A DNA stretch of 64,000 nt from Azospirillum formosense (GCF_040500525.1 NZ_CP159402.1:2293501-2357500); one strand, 5' to 3'. Positions 28,595-37,166 are shown, counted from the first letter of the stretch. Made by a program: numbers and translations. The notes: generated by a model not told the origin, from the sequence alone.

Positions 28595-29086
28595 ATGGAC
28601 GTGCCGAACCGCAAGCTCATCCCCGACGTCATCAAGGACCAGCAGCTCGCCTGCCTGCCCCCGGAGGCCAGCGTCCGGGACGCGGCCGTTCTGATGGCGG
28701 AGCGCCGCATCGCCGCCCTCCTGGTCACCCAGGACCGGCCGACGGGGGGCCGGTCGCTGAAAGGCATCTTCACCGAGCGCGACCTCGCGGCCCGCGTCGT
28801 CGCGGCGGGCCGCGACCCGGCGGCCACCCGGCTCTCCGAGGTGATGACCGCCTCCCCCGACACGCTCGCGCCGGATGCCCACGCCTACGAGGCGCTGGAC
28901 CTGATGGAACGCCACCACTACCGCCACCTGCCGGTCACCGCGGACGGCGAATCGGATGGGCTGGTGATGGGCATCGTCTCCATCCGCGACCTGTTCGCCG
29001 TGGTCCGCGCCCATCTGGAGGACGAGATCCGCGACCGCGAGGCCTTCATCTTCGGGTCGAACTACTCCGCCAGCGTCCCCCCGTAA
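28595..29086 (+). CDS. CBS-domain pair protein
   Basis: This 163-residue protein consists of two CBS domains (about 15-75 and 85-145), the second holding LMERHHYRHLPVT, typical of stand-alone CBS pairs. These domains bind adenosine nucleotides and sense energy state. ATG 28595 follows AAGGGAGA directly. It lies 107 bases after aroB and may have its own promoter. No fused enzymatic domain is present, so it likely works by binding a partner. Confidence 0.85.
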   Translation: MDVPNRKLIPDVIKDQQLACLPPEASVRDAAVLMAERRIAALLVTQDRPTGGRSLKGIFTERDLAARVVAAGRDPAATRLSEVMTASPDTLAPDAHAYEALDLMERHHYRHLPVTADGESDGLVMGIVSIRDLFAVVRAHLEDEIRDREAFIFGSNYSASVPP

Positions 29087-29124
29087 CCATGGGGCGCGTA
29101 ATGCTGCAATGCGGCGAAGCCGGC

Positions 29125-29153
29125 TTGACCTGAACGCTGGCCCCACCGATATT
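29125..29153 (+). promoter_or_regulatory. Candidate sigma70 promoter of the DUF2889 gene
   Basis: A -35 TTGACC at 29125-29130 and a -10 GATATT at 29148-29153 with 17-base spacing lie 57 bases before the start codon at 29211. Confidence 0.55.
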
Positions 29154-29210
29154 CCCGGGTACGCCCCAACAACACGGCCATCCGAATTAGGCCGAACGTC
29201 AGAGAGTCCC

Positions 29211-29828
29211 ATGCCGCTGTCCGAACCCGCCGCACGCGAACCGATCCACACCCGGGAAGTCACCTGCCGGGGCTATCGGCGGACCGATGGGATGTGGGAC
29301 GTCGAAGGCCATCTGACCGATGTGAAGAGCTACGCCTTCCACACCGAGCAGCGCGGTCAGATCCTTCCCGGCGACCCGGTGCACGGCATGTGGATTCGCC
29401 TGACGGTGGACAACGATCTGACCGTTCACGCGGTCGAGGCGGTGACGGAGAAGAGCCCCTACCGCACCTGCGGCTCCGTCACCCCCAACTTCCAGCGGCT
29501 GGTTGGGCTGAAGATCGGGCCGGGCTGGACCCGCGCGGTGAAGGAGCGGCTGGGCGGCATCCAGGGCTGCACGCATCTGGTGGAACTTCTCGGGCCGGTC
29601 GCCACCACCGCCTTCCAGACCATCTACCCCATCCTGGCGCGCGAGCAGGCCGAGAAGGCCCGGGCGTCCGGCGGCGGCGAGGCGGCGGGCAGCAAGGAGG
29701 ACATGCTGCGCACCAAGCGTCCGGTGCTGCTCAACACCTGCCACATCTTCGACAGCAACGGCGAGGTCGTGCGGAAGAACTGGCCCGACCACTACACTGG
29801 CGACCGCCCCCGCGACGCCGCGGACTGA
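29211..29828 (+). CDS. DUF2889 domain protein
   Basis: This 205-residue soluble protein matches the DUF2889 pattern as I know it: HTREVTCRGYRRTDGMWDVE near the start, a central RTCGSVTPNFQRLVGLKIGPGW, GCTHLVELLGPVATTAFQT, and LLNTCHIFDSNGEVVRKNWP at the end. Function is not established for the family. ATG 29211 removes a non-conserved 34-residue extension. A candidate promoter lies upstream, and a 17-bp triple repeat and a terminator lie downstream. Confidence 0.8.
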   Translation: MPLSEPAAREPIHTREVTCRGYRRTDGMWDVEGHLTDVKSYAFHTEQRGQILPGDPVHGMWIRLTVDNDLTVHAVEAVTEKSPYRTCGSVTPNFQRLVGLKIGPGWTRAVKERLGGIQGCTHLVELLGPVATTAFQTIYPILAREQAEKARASGGGEAAGSKEDMLRTKRPVLLNTCHIFDSNGEVVRKNWPDHYTGDRPRDAAD

Positions 29829-29854
29829 GACGGCAGCCGACCCGACATCCGGGA

Positions 29855-29905
29855 ACGATCACCGGGGACAAACGATCCCCGGGGATAAACAATCATCGGG
29901 GACGA
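29855..29905. repeat. Three tandem 17-bp direct repeats
   Basis: Three head-to-tail units, ACGATCACCGGGGACAA, ACGATCCCCGGGGATAA and ACAATCATCGGGGACGA, lie directly between the DUF2889 stop and the terminator. Each has a central CGGGGA core. There are no spacers, so this is not CRISPR. Confidence 0.7.
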
Positions 29906-29912
29906 CGGCAAA

Positions 29913-29947
29913 GGGCGCGCCCGATGGACGCGCCCCTGTTTTCTTTT
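29913..29947 (+). terminator. Rho-independent terminator after the DUF2889 gene
   Basis: The stem GGGCGCG (29913-29919) pairs with CGCGCCC (29929-29935) across a 9-base loop and is followed by CTGTTTTCTTTT. Confidence 0.75.
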
Positions 29948-29970
29948 CCCGAACCGGGATGGTCAGGCCG

Positions 29971-30462
29971 TCACGCGTCCAGCGCGGAGCGCAAATTCTC
30001 GCTGGGCCCGATCGGCTTCGCCGCCGGCGGCAGGGCGGACGCCGCGGTTCCGGCTCCGCTCTCCGAATGATCCAGCTCGTCCAGCGGCGGCAGGTCGAAC
30101 GGCGTGCCGACGAAGGGATCGCCGCCGCCATGCCCGGCCTTGACGTGCCCGTCCTCGGTGCAGGCCCGGCGGAAATAGGCCGCGATGAAGACGCGGACCG
30201 CCGAGGTCAGGGTGACCTCCGCGTTGTCTCCACCCGGGCCGCGCCGCCGGATCTGCTCGTCCAGCCGGTCCTTGATCAGCGTGCAGAGGCCGTTGACCGT
30301 CAGGCCCTCGCGGCGGGCGATGTCCTCCAGGGCGTCCCACATGGTCGGCTCCAGACGCATGCTCGTGCGGCGCCCGGCAATCATGATGTTCATGCTCTTC
30401 AGCGGTTCCACACACGCGGTGGGATTTACCGTTAACCGCTTCTTCGGCCCGCGCTTCGCCAT
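29971..30462 (-). CDS. Ribbon-helix-helix DNA-binding protein
   Basis: This 163-residue protein has an RHH domain of the RHH_4 type at residues 31-70: RRTSMRLEPTMWDALEDIA, then REGLTVNGLCTLI. The N-terminus is basic (KRGPKKR) and the C-terminal 60 residues are Gly/Pro/Ala-rich. It is likely a dimeric repressor. ATG 30462 follows GGAGAGGG. No toxin gene neighbours it, so it is not an obvious antitoxin. The upstream region has repeated TTGCATGCG words that could be its own operator. Confidence 0.78.
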   Translation of the reverse strand: MAKRGPKKRLTVNPTACVEPLKSMNIMIAGRRTSMRLEPTMWDALEDIARREGLTVNGLCTLIKDRLDEQIRRRGPGGDNAEVTLTSAVRVFIAAYFRRACTEDGHVKAGHGGGDPFVGTPFDLPPLDELDHSESGAGTAASALPPAAKPIGPSENLRSALDA

Positions 30463-30529
30463 ACGCCGCCCTCTCCACGAACCCGCCGGACGACGCGCGA
30501 AAAGTGCATCGCCCACGGCGCATTGATTG

Positions 30530-30640
30530 GTTGCATGCGCTGCACTCTACTAAATACAGCGAGAATTGCAACCGCGGCCGCACTCCAATTATGTTTGAAG
30601 ACGGAAAAGAACCTCTAGTAGTTGCATGCGTATGTATGCA
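30530..30640. promoter_or_regulatory. Candidate RHH operators (repeated GTTGCATGCG)
   Basis: GTTGCATGCG occurs twice in the same orientation, at 30530-30539 and 30621-30630, and the second copy overlaps the near-palindrome TGCATGCGTATGTATGCA. Both lie in the AT-richer 240-base gap before the RHH gene. Binding is not shown. Confidence 0.4.
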
Positions 30641-30704
30641 TTTTCCGGTGGCGCTTTTCCCTTGCTGCACGGGCGGCGGCCGGGCGTTCTTGTGGGCGTT
30701 GCTG

Positions 30705-30977
30705 TCAGCGAGCCTCTTCGGGGGTCAGCGTGGTCAGGCCGAGGGCGTGAACACGCTCCGCCATTTCTTGGGCCAACAGACCATAGACCAGCCGCTGGCG
30801 CTCCACGCGCGACTTTCCGGCGAAGGCGGCGGAGACGATGGTGACGTGGAAATGCGTCTCGCCCTCCGGGTGGGCGCCGCCATGGCCGGCGTGCCGGCCG
30901 GAGTCGTCCTGGATGTCGAGCCGCTCGGGGGCCAGCGCGTCGGTCAGCTTCCGGCGCATGCGGGTGGCGTATTCCAT
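30705..30977 (-). CDS. BolA family protein
   Basis: This is a 90-residue BolA-type protein with the class II KH-like fold: HFHVTIVSAAFAGKSRVERQ followed by RLVYGLL. BolA proteins pair with monothiol glutaredoxins and Fe-S clusters and also affect transcription of morphology genes. ATG 30977 follows GAGGA five bases upstream. It is divergent from the J-domain/cobS unit. The insert around GRHAGHGGAHPEGETH supplies extra His residues near the expected cluster ligand. Which BolA subtype it is cannot be settled here. Confidence 0.88.
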   Translation of the reverse strand: MEYATRMRRKLTDALAPERLDIQDDSGRHAGHGGAHPEGETHFHVTIVSAAFAGKSRVERQRLVYGLLAQEMAERVHALGLTTLTPEEAR

Positions 30978-31107
30978 GAGGGTCCTCATTTCGTTTGGGC
31001 GGAGTCGGGTTTGGGATTGAGGTGACGGCGCGGCACCGCTCCCGTCAAGCCGCCAATGCCGCAGACCGGCCATTTTCCGCAGTTCGGCACCGCCCCCTTG
31101 CGTGCGC

Positions 31108-31136
31108 TTGCCAGAAAGGGTGCCTCTTCCCATACT
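31108..31136 (+). promoter_or_regulatory. Promoter of the J-domain/cobS unit, possibly leaderless
   Basis: A -35 TTGCCA at 31108-31113 and a -10 CATACT at 31131-31136 with 17-base spacing. The start codon at 31143 is only seven bases past the -10 and no ribosome site lies between, so the transcript may begin at or next to the A of the ATG. Confidence 0.5.
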
Positions 31137-31142
31137 TCGCAC

Positions 31143-31727
31143 ATGAGCAAGCCACGCACCCGCTACGACTTCAGCCGCTACGACCAGCCGCGCACCGCCG
31201 TGCGCGCCTGCGATCATCCGGGCTGTGCCGGCGAGGGCGCGTACCGGGCGCCGAAGAGCCGCCGGCAGCTCAACGACTATTACTGGTTCTGCCTGGACCA
31301 TGTGCGCGAATACAACCGTGCCTGGGACTATTACGCCGGCATGAAGCCCGAGCAGATCGAGGCCGAGGTCCGCCGCGACACCACCTGGCAGCGGCCGAGC
31401 TGGCCGCTTGGCTTCTGGGGGGTGCAGGAGAAGTTCCTGCGCGACCGCGCGATGCACGGCTTCAGCTTCGAGTTCGGGCGCGAGGCCGGCAAGGACCAGT
31501 CCGAGGAAAGCAAGCAGCGCCGGCAGGCGGCCCGCAACGCGGAGGAGGAGGCGCTGGTCATCCTCGACCTCGCCCCGCCGGTGGATTTCCCGCGCATCAA
31601 GGCGCGCTACCGCGAGCTGGTGAAAATCCACCATCCCGACGCCAACGGCGGGGACAAGGCGGCCGAAGAAAAGTTGAAAGAGATCAATCAGGCCTACAAC
31701 ACGCTGAAAGCCTGCTATGGTGCGTAA
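31143..31727 (+). CDS. J-domain protein upstream of cobS
   Basis: This is a 194-residue protein with a C-terminal J domain (about 138-194) that holds the HPD tripeptide at 164-166 ([10 protein letters not shown]). The N-terminal half has a possible zinc site C23-x4-C28 ... C50-x2-H53, and a Trp/Tyr-rich segment. J proteins deliver clients to Hsp70. The gene directly precedes cobS (73-base gap), an arrangement I recall as recurring in alphaproteobacteria, so it may assist cobaltochelatase assembly. This role is inference. Confidence 0.82.
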   Translation: MSKPRTRYDFSRYDQPRTAVRACDHPGCAGEGAYRAPKSRRQLNDYYWFCLDHVREYNRAWDYYAGMKPEQIEAEVRRDTTWQRPSWPLGFWGVQEKFLRDRAMHGFSFEFGREAGKDQSEESKQRRQAARNAEEEALVILDLAPPVDFPRIKARYRELVKIHHPDANGGDKAAEEKLKEINQAYNTLKACYGA

Positions 31728-31800
31728 CCCCGACGGTTGGCCGGACCAGATTGGCCGGGCGGCCCCGACAACAGACACGTTGGAACGATAAGAACCTCCC

Positions 31801-32805
31801 ATGCCTTCTCAAGGAGCCACCCAGGCCAGCTCGGCCCTGTTCGATCACGTTCCCGACATCACCCTGTCGGTGCGTCAAGCGTTCGGCATCGACAGCGACA
31901 TGCAGGTGCCGGCCTTCAGCCAGCGCACGGAGCATGTGCCGGACATCGACGAAGCCTACCGCTTCGACCGCGACACGACGCTCGCGATCCTGGCGGGCTT
32001 CGCCTACAACCGTCGCGTCATGGTCCAGGGCTATCACGGGACCGGCAAGTCCACCCACATCGAACAGGTGGCCGCGCGCCTGAACTGGCCCTGCATCCGC
32101 ATCAACCTGGACAGCCACATCAGCCGCATCGACCTGATGGGCAAGGACGCCATCGTCCTGCGCGACGGCGTCCAGGTGACGGAATACCGTGAAGGCATCC
32201 TGCCCTGGGCGCTGCAGCACGCCTGCGCGCTGGTCTTCGACGAGTATGACGCCGGCCGTCCCGACGTGATGTTCGTGATCCAGCGCGTGCTGGAGGTGGA
32301 AGGCAAGCTGACCCTGCTCGACCAGAACCGCGTCATCCGCCCGCACCCGGCCTTCCGCCTGTTCGCCACGGCGAACACCGTCGGCCTGGGCGACACCACC
32401 GGCCTCTACCACGGCACGCAGCAGATCAACCAGGGCCAGATGGACCGCTGGAACATCGTGGCGACGCTGAACTACCTGCCGGTGGACGCCGAGGTGAAGA
32501 TCGTCGCCTCCAAGGTGCCGGAATACGACAGCGAAGCCGGCCGCAAGACCGTGGCGTCGATGGTGCGTCTGGCCGACCTGACCCGCGCCGGCTTCATCAA
32601 CGGCGACATCTCCACCGTGATGAGCCCGCGCACGGTCATCACCTGGGCGCAGAACGCCAACATCTTCAACGACATCGCCTTCGCGTTCCGGATCACCTTC
32701 CTGAACAAGTGCGACGAGGTGGAGCGGCCGACCGTCGCCGAATACTACCAGCGCTGCTTCGGCACCGAGCTGCCGGAGACGGGGGTGCAGGCGAACCTGG
32801 TGTGA
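31801..32805 (+). CDS. cobS: Cobaltochelatase AAA+ subunit CobS
   Basis: This is the 334-residue AAA+ ATPase of the aerobic cobaltochelatase CobNST, which inserts Co2+ into hydrogenobyrinic acid a,c-diamide. Walker A is GYHGTGKS (77-84). Walker B is in [11 protein letters not shown] (about 139-149), and further blocks include [20 protein letters not shown]. The length matches known CobS. cobT follows, but only after a 540-base gap filled by the GxxExxY cassette. cobN is not in the window. Confidence 0.95.
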   Translation: MPSQGATQASSALFDHVPDITLSVRQAFGIDSDMQVPAFSQRTEHVPDIDEAYRFDRDTTLAILAGFAYNRRVMVQGYHGTGKSTHIEQVAARLNWPCIRINLDSHISRIDLMGKDAIVLRDGVQVTEYREGILPWALQHACALVFDEYDAGRPDVMFVIQRVLEVEGKLTLLDQNRVIRPHPAFRLFATANTVGLGDTTGLYHGTQQINQGQMDRWNIVATLNYLPVDAEVKIVASKVPEYDSEAGRKTVASMVRLADLTRAGFINGDISTVMSPRTVITWAQNANIFNDIAFAFRITFLNKCDEVERPTVAEYYQRCFGTELPETGVQANLV

Positions 32806-32844
32806 CGGGGCGTGAACATCCTGCCCAATTCCGAAGCACTAAGA

Positions 32845-32885
32845 CTTCACGGATTACGCGGATTTGAACACGGATTTCATGGATG
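32845..32885. repeat. Left ACGGATT-type array of the GxxExxY cassette
   Basis: Four imperfect copies of CACGGAT(T) (CACGGAT, CGCGGAT, CACGGAT, CATGGAT) run up to the start codon of the GxxExxY gene. The array is the inverted counterpart of the right-hand array at 33265-33309. Confidence 0.75.
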
Positions 32886-33263
32886 AGGGTCGTTCTGGAC
32901 CAAAGAATTGAGGCCTTGACCGAGCGTGTCATTGGAGCCGGTTTCGAGGTCTTCAACACGCTTGGACAGGGTTTTGTCGAATCGGTCTATCAGAACGCCC
33001 TCGTTCATGAACTTCGCAGCCGCAACCTGGACGTCGGGTTGGAGGTGCCTTTCGGCATCTCCTACAAGGGCAGCAGCGTCGGGACCTATTTTGCGGACAT
33101 CGTGGTCGAAGATCAGGTGATCGTCGAACTGAAGGTCGCCGAGGCCATCGGCCAGCCGCACATCAAGCAGGTGGTGAATTACCTGAGGGCCAGCCGGATG
33201 CCGGTCGGGCTTCTGCTGAATTTCGGCACGCCGAGGCTGACGGTCCGGCGCGTCCTCCCATAA
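32883..33263 (+). CDS. GxxExxY protein (PD-(D/E)XK nuclease-like fold)
   Basis: This 126-residue protein has the family signature G30-x-x-E33-x-x-Y36 (GFVESVY). It also has a nuclease-like acidic set, D72 and E82-x-K84 (YFADIVVEDQVIVELK), with Q91 nearby. GxxExxY proteins are small, widely spread and of unproven function; the fold is that of PD-(D/E)XK nucleases. ATG 32883 touches the left repeat array and no Shine-Dalgarno is visible. Its AT-richer codon choice differs from cobS and cobT. It splits the cobS-cobT pair, which fits insertion as a cassette. Confidence 0.85.
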   Translation: MRVVLDQRIEALTERVIGAGFEVFNTLGQGFVESVYQNALVHELRSRNLDVGLEVPFGISYKGSSVGTYFADIVVEDQVIVELKVAEAIGQPHIKQVVNYLRASRMPVGLLLNFGTPRLTVRRVLP

Positions 33264-33264
33264 G

Positions 33265-33309
33265 GAAAAATCCGTGTAATCCGTGCCTAAATCCGTGAAA
33301 TCCGTGAAG
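33265..33309. repeat. Right ATCCGTG array of the GxxExxY cassette
   Basis: Four copies of AATCCGTG follow the stop codon within 45 bases. Read in reverse complement they line up with the left array (both begin CTTCACGGATT), so the gene is bracketed by terminal inverted repeats of about 40 bp made of short tandem words. Confidence 0.75.
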
Positions 33310-33344
33310 TTTACGCACTTCCCCAACTCTATCGACAGCCCGCC

Positions 33345-35210
33345 ATGACCGATCGTGAAAACCCCGTCGAGGCCTTCAAGCGCTCCACCGCCGCCGCGGT
33401 GCGGGCCCTCTCCCGCCGGGCCGACGTGCAGGTGGGCTTCTCCACCGAGCCGCCCGGCGTCGCCGGCCTGCGCGTGCGCATCCCCACCCCGGCGCGCGAC
33501 CTGAACCCGCACGACGTCGCGACGTTGCGCGGCGCCGCGGACGCCGTGTCGCTGCGGCTGCGCTTCCACGACAACGCCATCCATCTCCAGCGCATGCCGC
33601 TGGGCGACAGCGCCCGCGCCGCCTACGACGCGCTGGAGCAGGCCCGGTGCGAGGCGCTGGGCGCCAGCCACATGCCCGGCGTCGCCGCCAACCTGGAGGC
33701 GGCGCTGGACGAGCGCTACCACAAGCAGGGCTTCGACCGGCTGGAGGAGCGCGAGCAGGTTCCCCTGCCCGAGGTGCTGCGCCTGATCGCCCGCGAGGCG
33801 ATGACCGGCGCCGCCCCGCCCCCCGCCGCCGAGCACGCGGTCAGCCTGTGGCGCGGCTGGATCGAGGAGCGGCTGGGCAAGGACCTGCACGGGCTGGCCG
33901 GCCACATGGCCGACCAGGACGCCTACGCCCGCGCCGTGCGCAAGCTGCTGACCGAGCTGGACATGGAGGTCGGCAACGACCCCGACGAGCCGCAGGAGCC
34001 GGAGGAGGACGAACGCGACTCCGGCGAGAACGAGAACGAGCCGAACAAGGGCCAGACCCAGGGTGAGGACGACACCCAGAGCCAGGCCGAGTCGATGACC
34101 TCGCAGGAGACGCAGGAGTCCGACCAGGGCGAGCAGGCCGAGGAGGGCACCGGCGAGGAGGGCGACACCGAGATGGGCCAGGGCGAAGGGGCGGAGGAGC
34201 CCGCCGGCCCCGGCCAGCCCTGGCGCCCGGAGGCGCGCGGCCGCAACGAGCCCGACCCCAACGCCTACAAGCCCTTCACCACCCGCTTCGACGAGGTTGT
34301 CGACGCCGCCGAGCTGTGCGACCCGGAGGAGCTGGCCCGGCTGCGCCACATGCTGGACCAGCAGCTCGTCCATCTCCAGGGGGTGATCTCCAAACTGGCC
34401 AACCGCCTGCAGCGCCGCCTTCTGGCCAAGCAGCAGCGGTCCTGGGAGTTCGACCTGGACGACGGCATCCTCGACGCCGCCCGTCTCGCCCGCATCGTCG
34501 TGAACCCGGTCCTTCCCCTCTCCTTCAAGAAGGAGAAGGAGATGGACTTCCGCGACACGGTGGTGTCGCTGCTGATCGACAACTCCGGCTCGATGCGCGG
34601 GCGCCCGATCTCCATCGCCGCCATGAGCGCCGACATCCTGGCCCGCACGCTGGAGCGCTGCGCGGTGAAGGTGGAGGTGCTGGGCTTCACCACCCGCGCC
34701 TGGAAGGGCGGGCAGGCGCGCGAGCACTGGATCTCCTCGGGCAAGCCGGCCAACCCCGGCCGCCTGAACGACCTGCGCCACATCATCTACAAGGACGCCG
34801 ACCAGCCCTGGCGCCGCGCCCGCAAGAATCTCGGCCTGATGCTGCGCGAAGGCATCCTGAAGGAGAACATCGACGGCGAGGCGTTGATGTGGGCGCACAA
34901 CCGTCTGATCGGGCGGCCCGAGCAGCGGCGCATCCTGATGGTGATCTCCGACGGCGCGCCGGTGGACGACTCGACCCTGTCGGTCAACGCCGGCAACTAT
35001 CTGGAGCGGCACCTGCGGCAGGTGATCGAGTACATCGAGACCCGCTCGCCGGTGGAGCTGGTGGCCATCGGCATCGGCCACGACGTGACCCGCTACTACC
35101 GCCGCGCCGTCACCATCGTGGACGCCGAGCAGCTGGGCGGCACCATGATGAACAAGCTGGCCGAGCTGTTCGACGAGGACGACCGCCGGGGCCGCAGCGG
35201 CTGGCGCTGA
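33345..35210 (+). CDS. cobT: Cobaltochelatase subunit CobT
   Basis: This is a 621-residue CobT, the partner of CobS in the aerobic cobaltochelatase. The N-terminal domain is followed by a very acidic Glu/Asp/Gln-rich linker at about 205-290. Then comes a C-terminal von Willebrand A domain whose metal site DNSGS is at about 412-416 ([11 protein letters not shown]). Length and layout match the family. It would normally follow cobS closely; here it begins 81 bases after the GxxExxY stop. A perfect bidirectional terminator follows. Confidence 0.95.
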   Translation: MTDRENPVEAFKRSTAAAVRALSRRADVQVGFSTEPPGVAGLRVRIPTPARDLNPHDVATLRGAADAVSLRLRFHDNAIHLQRMPLGDSARAAYDALEQARCEALGASHMPGVAANLEAALDERYHKQGFDRLEEREQVPLPEVLRLIAREAMTGAAPPPAAEHAVSLWRGWIEERLGKDLHGLAGHMADQDAYARAVRKLLTELDMEVGNDPDEPQEPEEDERDSGENENEPNKGQTQGEDDTQSQAESMTSQETQESDQGEQAEEGTGEEGDTEMGQGEGAEEPAGPGQPWRPEARGRNEPDPNAYKPFTTRFDEVVDAAELCDPEELARLRHMLDQQLVHLQGVISKLANRLQRRLLAKQQRSWEFDLDDGILDAARLARIVVNPVLPLSFKKEKEMDFRDTVVSLLIDNSGSMRGRPISIAAMSADILARTLERCAVKVEVLGFTTRAWKGGQAREHWISSGKPANPGRLNDLRHIIYKDADQPWRRARKNLGLMLREGILKENIDGEALMWAHNRLIGRPEQRRILMVISDGAPVDDSTLSVNAGNYLERHLRQVIEYIETRSPVELVAIGIGHDVTRYYRRAVTIVDAEQLGGTMMNKLAELFDEDDRRGRSGWR

Positions 35211-35235
35211 GGCCGGAACTCGGAGCACAAACAAA

Positions 35236-35264
35236 AACGGCGCGGATCACCCCGCGCCGTTCTT
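35236..35264. terminator. Bidirectional terminator between cobT and the IalB-like gene
   Basis: A perfect 10-bp stem (AACGGCGCGG and CCGCGCCGTT) with a 6-base loop has A-rich sequence on the left and TTCTT on the right, so it can stop transcripts from both convergent genes. Confidence 0.85.
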
Positions 35265-35289
35265 CATTGATGCCGTCCGGTTCCTCCGG

Positions 35290-35802
35290 TCACTGCAGGC
35301 TGCGCTGCATCTCTTCGAAGTTGCGCGAGAAGCCGTTCAACGGGAAGTCGATGTCGCGCTTGCCGGCGCGCAGGAAGTTCACGCGGACCAGCACCGTGGA
35401 GCCGTTGCGGAACTGGTCGACCACGCGGCCCGACACGAAGTTCGGGAACATGCACATGTTGAGCGTGGCGATCTGCGTCTCGATGCGCGGCTGGCGGTCG
35501 ACGCGGATGGCGCAGTTGTCGATCATGCCCTGGCTGGTCGTCAGGAACAGGTGATAGTCGTTGCCGGTCGGGATGACGCTCAGCGCCACAAAGCCGACCT
35601 CCTTGCCGTCGTCGAACAGCCGGTAGTTCATCAGCCGGCAGACCTTGGTGTCGGTCATCCGGTCGATCTCGCAGCGGCTGGTCCAGGCGCCCTCCGGGCC
35701 GTACTCGGCGGCGGATTTCGAGAAATCGACGGCGGAGGCCGGCATGGCGGCCAGCGCGGACAGCAGCGCCGCACCAAAAGCGAAGAGACCTGTCCAACGC
35801 AT
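35290..35802 (-). CDS. IalB-like exported protein
   Basis: This 170-residue protein has a Sec signal peptide (about residues 1-25, ending PASA-VDF). The mature part holds the pattern W-x2-C...C (AWTSRCEIDRMTDTKVC), seen in invasion-associated locus B proteins of alphaproteobacteria. Two further Cys (DNCAI and MCMF) could form disulfides. Members are periplasmic or outer-membrane associated, with unclear function in free-living species. ATG 35802 follows GGGGAG. A good promoter lies upstream at 35872-35899. Confidence 0.7.
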   Translation of the reverse strand: MRWTGLFAFGAALLSALAAMPASAVDFSKSAAEYGPEGAWTSRCEIDRMTDTKVCRLMNYRLFDDGKEVGFVALSVIPTGNDYHLFLTTSQGMIDNCAIRVDRQPRIETQIATLNMCMFPNFVSGRVVDQFRNGSTVLVRVNFLRAGKRDIDFPLNGFSRNFEEMQRSLQ

Positions 35803-35871
35803 CCTGACGCTCCCCATCTGTCGTCCCGATCATCCGCCCGAACCCCGCCCGACGGCGGGTCACGCGAACGG

Positions 35872-35899
35872 ATTATAGGCATACCCCAAAGTCGAACAA
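35872..35899 (-). promoter_or_regulatory. Sigma70 promoter of the IalB-like gene
   Basis: On the minus strand, -35 TTGTTC (35894-35899) and a consensus -10 TATAAT (35872-35877) are 16 bases apart, 70 bases upstream of the start codon. Confidence 0.7.
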
Positions 35900-35963
35900 G
35901 CCTTTACACCTTTGGTTGGCGCCTTGGCCCCGGATGATCGTTCGGCTCCGCATCCTTTTTGAA

Positions 35964-35983
35964 TATTGAGAATGCTTATCGTT
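35964..35983 (+). promoter_or_regulatory. Fur-box-like site upstream of the iron-binding protein gene
   Basis: TATTGAGAATGCTTATCGTT resembles the Fur consensus built from GATAAT-type half sites. It is followed by TTGACA at 35989-35994 and lies about 100 bases before the start codon of the iron-uptake gene. Confidence 0.55.
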
Positions 35984-36080
35984 CACGCTTGACACCCCGC
36001 CCCCCGAATGGTCAAGTCGGCGCATGAGAACGCTTCGCAATTGCGGGCGCGAACCGGCAAGAATTCGGGAGTCACTGAGG

Positions 36081-37109
36081 ATGCACATCGGATCGCGCGG
36101 CGTGTTTGCCGCCACCTTCGCCGCCACGCTGCTGACCATGACGGGTCTCGCCAGCGCCGCCGAAGTGAACATCTACTCCGCGCGCCATTACGATGTGGAC
36201 AAGGACCTCTACGACGCCTTCACCAAGAAGACCGGCATCAAGATCAACGTCATCGAGGGCAAGGAAGAGGAGCTGATCGAGCGGATGAAGACCGAAGGCG
36301 GCAACAGCCCCGCCGACGTGTTCATCACCGTCGACGCCGGCCGCCTGTGGCGCGCCCAGGAGGCCGGCCTGCTCCAGCCGACCCGCTCCAAGGTCATGGA
36401 GGAGGCCATCCCGGCCCACCTGCGCGAGCCGGAAGGCCACTGGTTCGGCATCTCCAAGCGCGCCCGCATTCTGGTCTACAACAAGGCCTCGGTGAAGCCG
36501 GACGAGATCAAGACCTACGAGGAGCTGGCCGACCCGAAGTGGAAGGACCGCGTCCTCGTCCGCTCCTCGACCAGCGTCTACAACCAGTCGCTCGTCGGTT
36601 CGCTGCTCGCCGCCCATGGCGAGAAGGCGACGGAGGAATGGGCCAAGGGCGTCGTCGCCAACATGGCCCGCAAGCCGCAGGGCGGCGACACCGACCAGAT
36701 CAAGGGCGTGGCCGCCAACGAAGGCGACGTGGCCGTGACCAACACCTACTACTTCGCCCGCATCGCCTCCTCCACCAAGCCGGAGGACAAGGCCATCGCG
36801 GAGAAGCTGGGCGTGATCTTCCCCAACCAGGGTGACCGCGGCACCCATGTGAACGTCTCCGGCGCCGGCGTCATGAAGAACGCGCCGAACAAGGAGCAGG
36901 CCGTCCAGTTCCTGGAGTATCTGGTCAGCCCCGAGGCCCAGAGGATGTTCACGGAAAAGAACTACGAGTACCCGATCGTCGCCGGGGCCGAGACCGCGCC
37001 GGTGCTGGTCACCTGGGGCAAGTTCAAGGAAGACCCGCTGAACGCCGCCGTCTACGGCAAGAACAACGCCGAGGCTCTGAAGATCATGGATCGCGCCGGC
37101 TGGAAGTAA
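36081..37109 (+). CDS. fbpA: Iron(III) ABC transporter substrate-binding protein (FbpA/FutA)
   Basis: This 342-residue periplasmic binding protein has a signal peptide (residues 1-27, ASAAEVN). The ferric-binding pattern is clear: VNIYSARHYDVDKDLYDAFT at the start and the adjacent iron-ligating tyrosines Y223-Y224 (NTYYFARI). It captures Fe3+ in the periplasm for the membrane permease. ATG 36081 is chosen for the signal peptide; GAGG abuts it and GGGAG lies nine bases upstream. The permease gene is 1 kb away on the other strand, beyond a pirin gene, and no ATPase gene is visible. Confidence 0.92.
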   Translation: MHIGSRGVFAATFAATLLTMTGLASAAEVNIYSARHYDVDKDLYDAFTKKTGIKINVIEGKEEELIERMKTEGGNSPADVFITVDAGRLWRAQEAGLLQPTRSKVMEEAIPAHLREPEGHWFGISKRARILVYNKASVKPDEIKTYEELADPKWKDRVLVRSSTSVYNQSLVGSLLAAHGEKATEEWAKGVVANMARKPQGGDTDQIKGVAANEGDVAVTNTYYFARIASSTKPEDKAIAEKLGVIFPNQGDRGTHVNVSGAGVMKNAPNKEQAVQFLEYLVSPEAQRMFTEKNYEYPIVAGAETAPVLVTWGKFKEDPLNAAVYGKNNAEALKIMDRAGWK

Positions 37110-37131
37110 GCCACCGTCCGGCGTAGCGAAG

Positions 37132-37166
37132 GGGCGCGTCCCAGCGGTGGAGACGCGCCCTTTTTG
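37132..37166 (+). terminator. Rho-independent terminator after fbpA
   Basis: The stem GGGCGCGTC (37132-37140) pairs with GACGCGCCC (37152-37160) across an 11-base loop and is followed by TTTTTGT. Confidence 0.85.

Noticed and set aside
29855..29905. CRISPR-like repeats
   Set aside because: The 17-bp units are tandem with no spacers and no cas gene is near.
29971..30462. Toxin-antitoxin pair
   Set aside because: The RHH protein has no adjacent toxin gene on its strand; bolA upstream is a known independent family.
31727..31800. Cobalamin riboswitch before cobS
   Set aside because: The gap is only 73 bases and has no B12-box-like conserved sequence.
32877..35234. A 785-codon open frame opposite cobT
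   Set aside because: It is the GC-rich mirror of cobT, has no ribosome site and shows no family motif; cobT is certain. Other long antisense frames in the window (for example opposite 153-1748 and 2341-4485) fail for the same reason.
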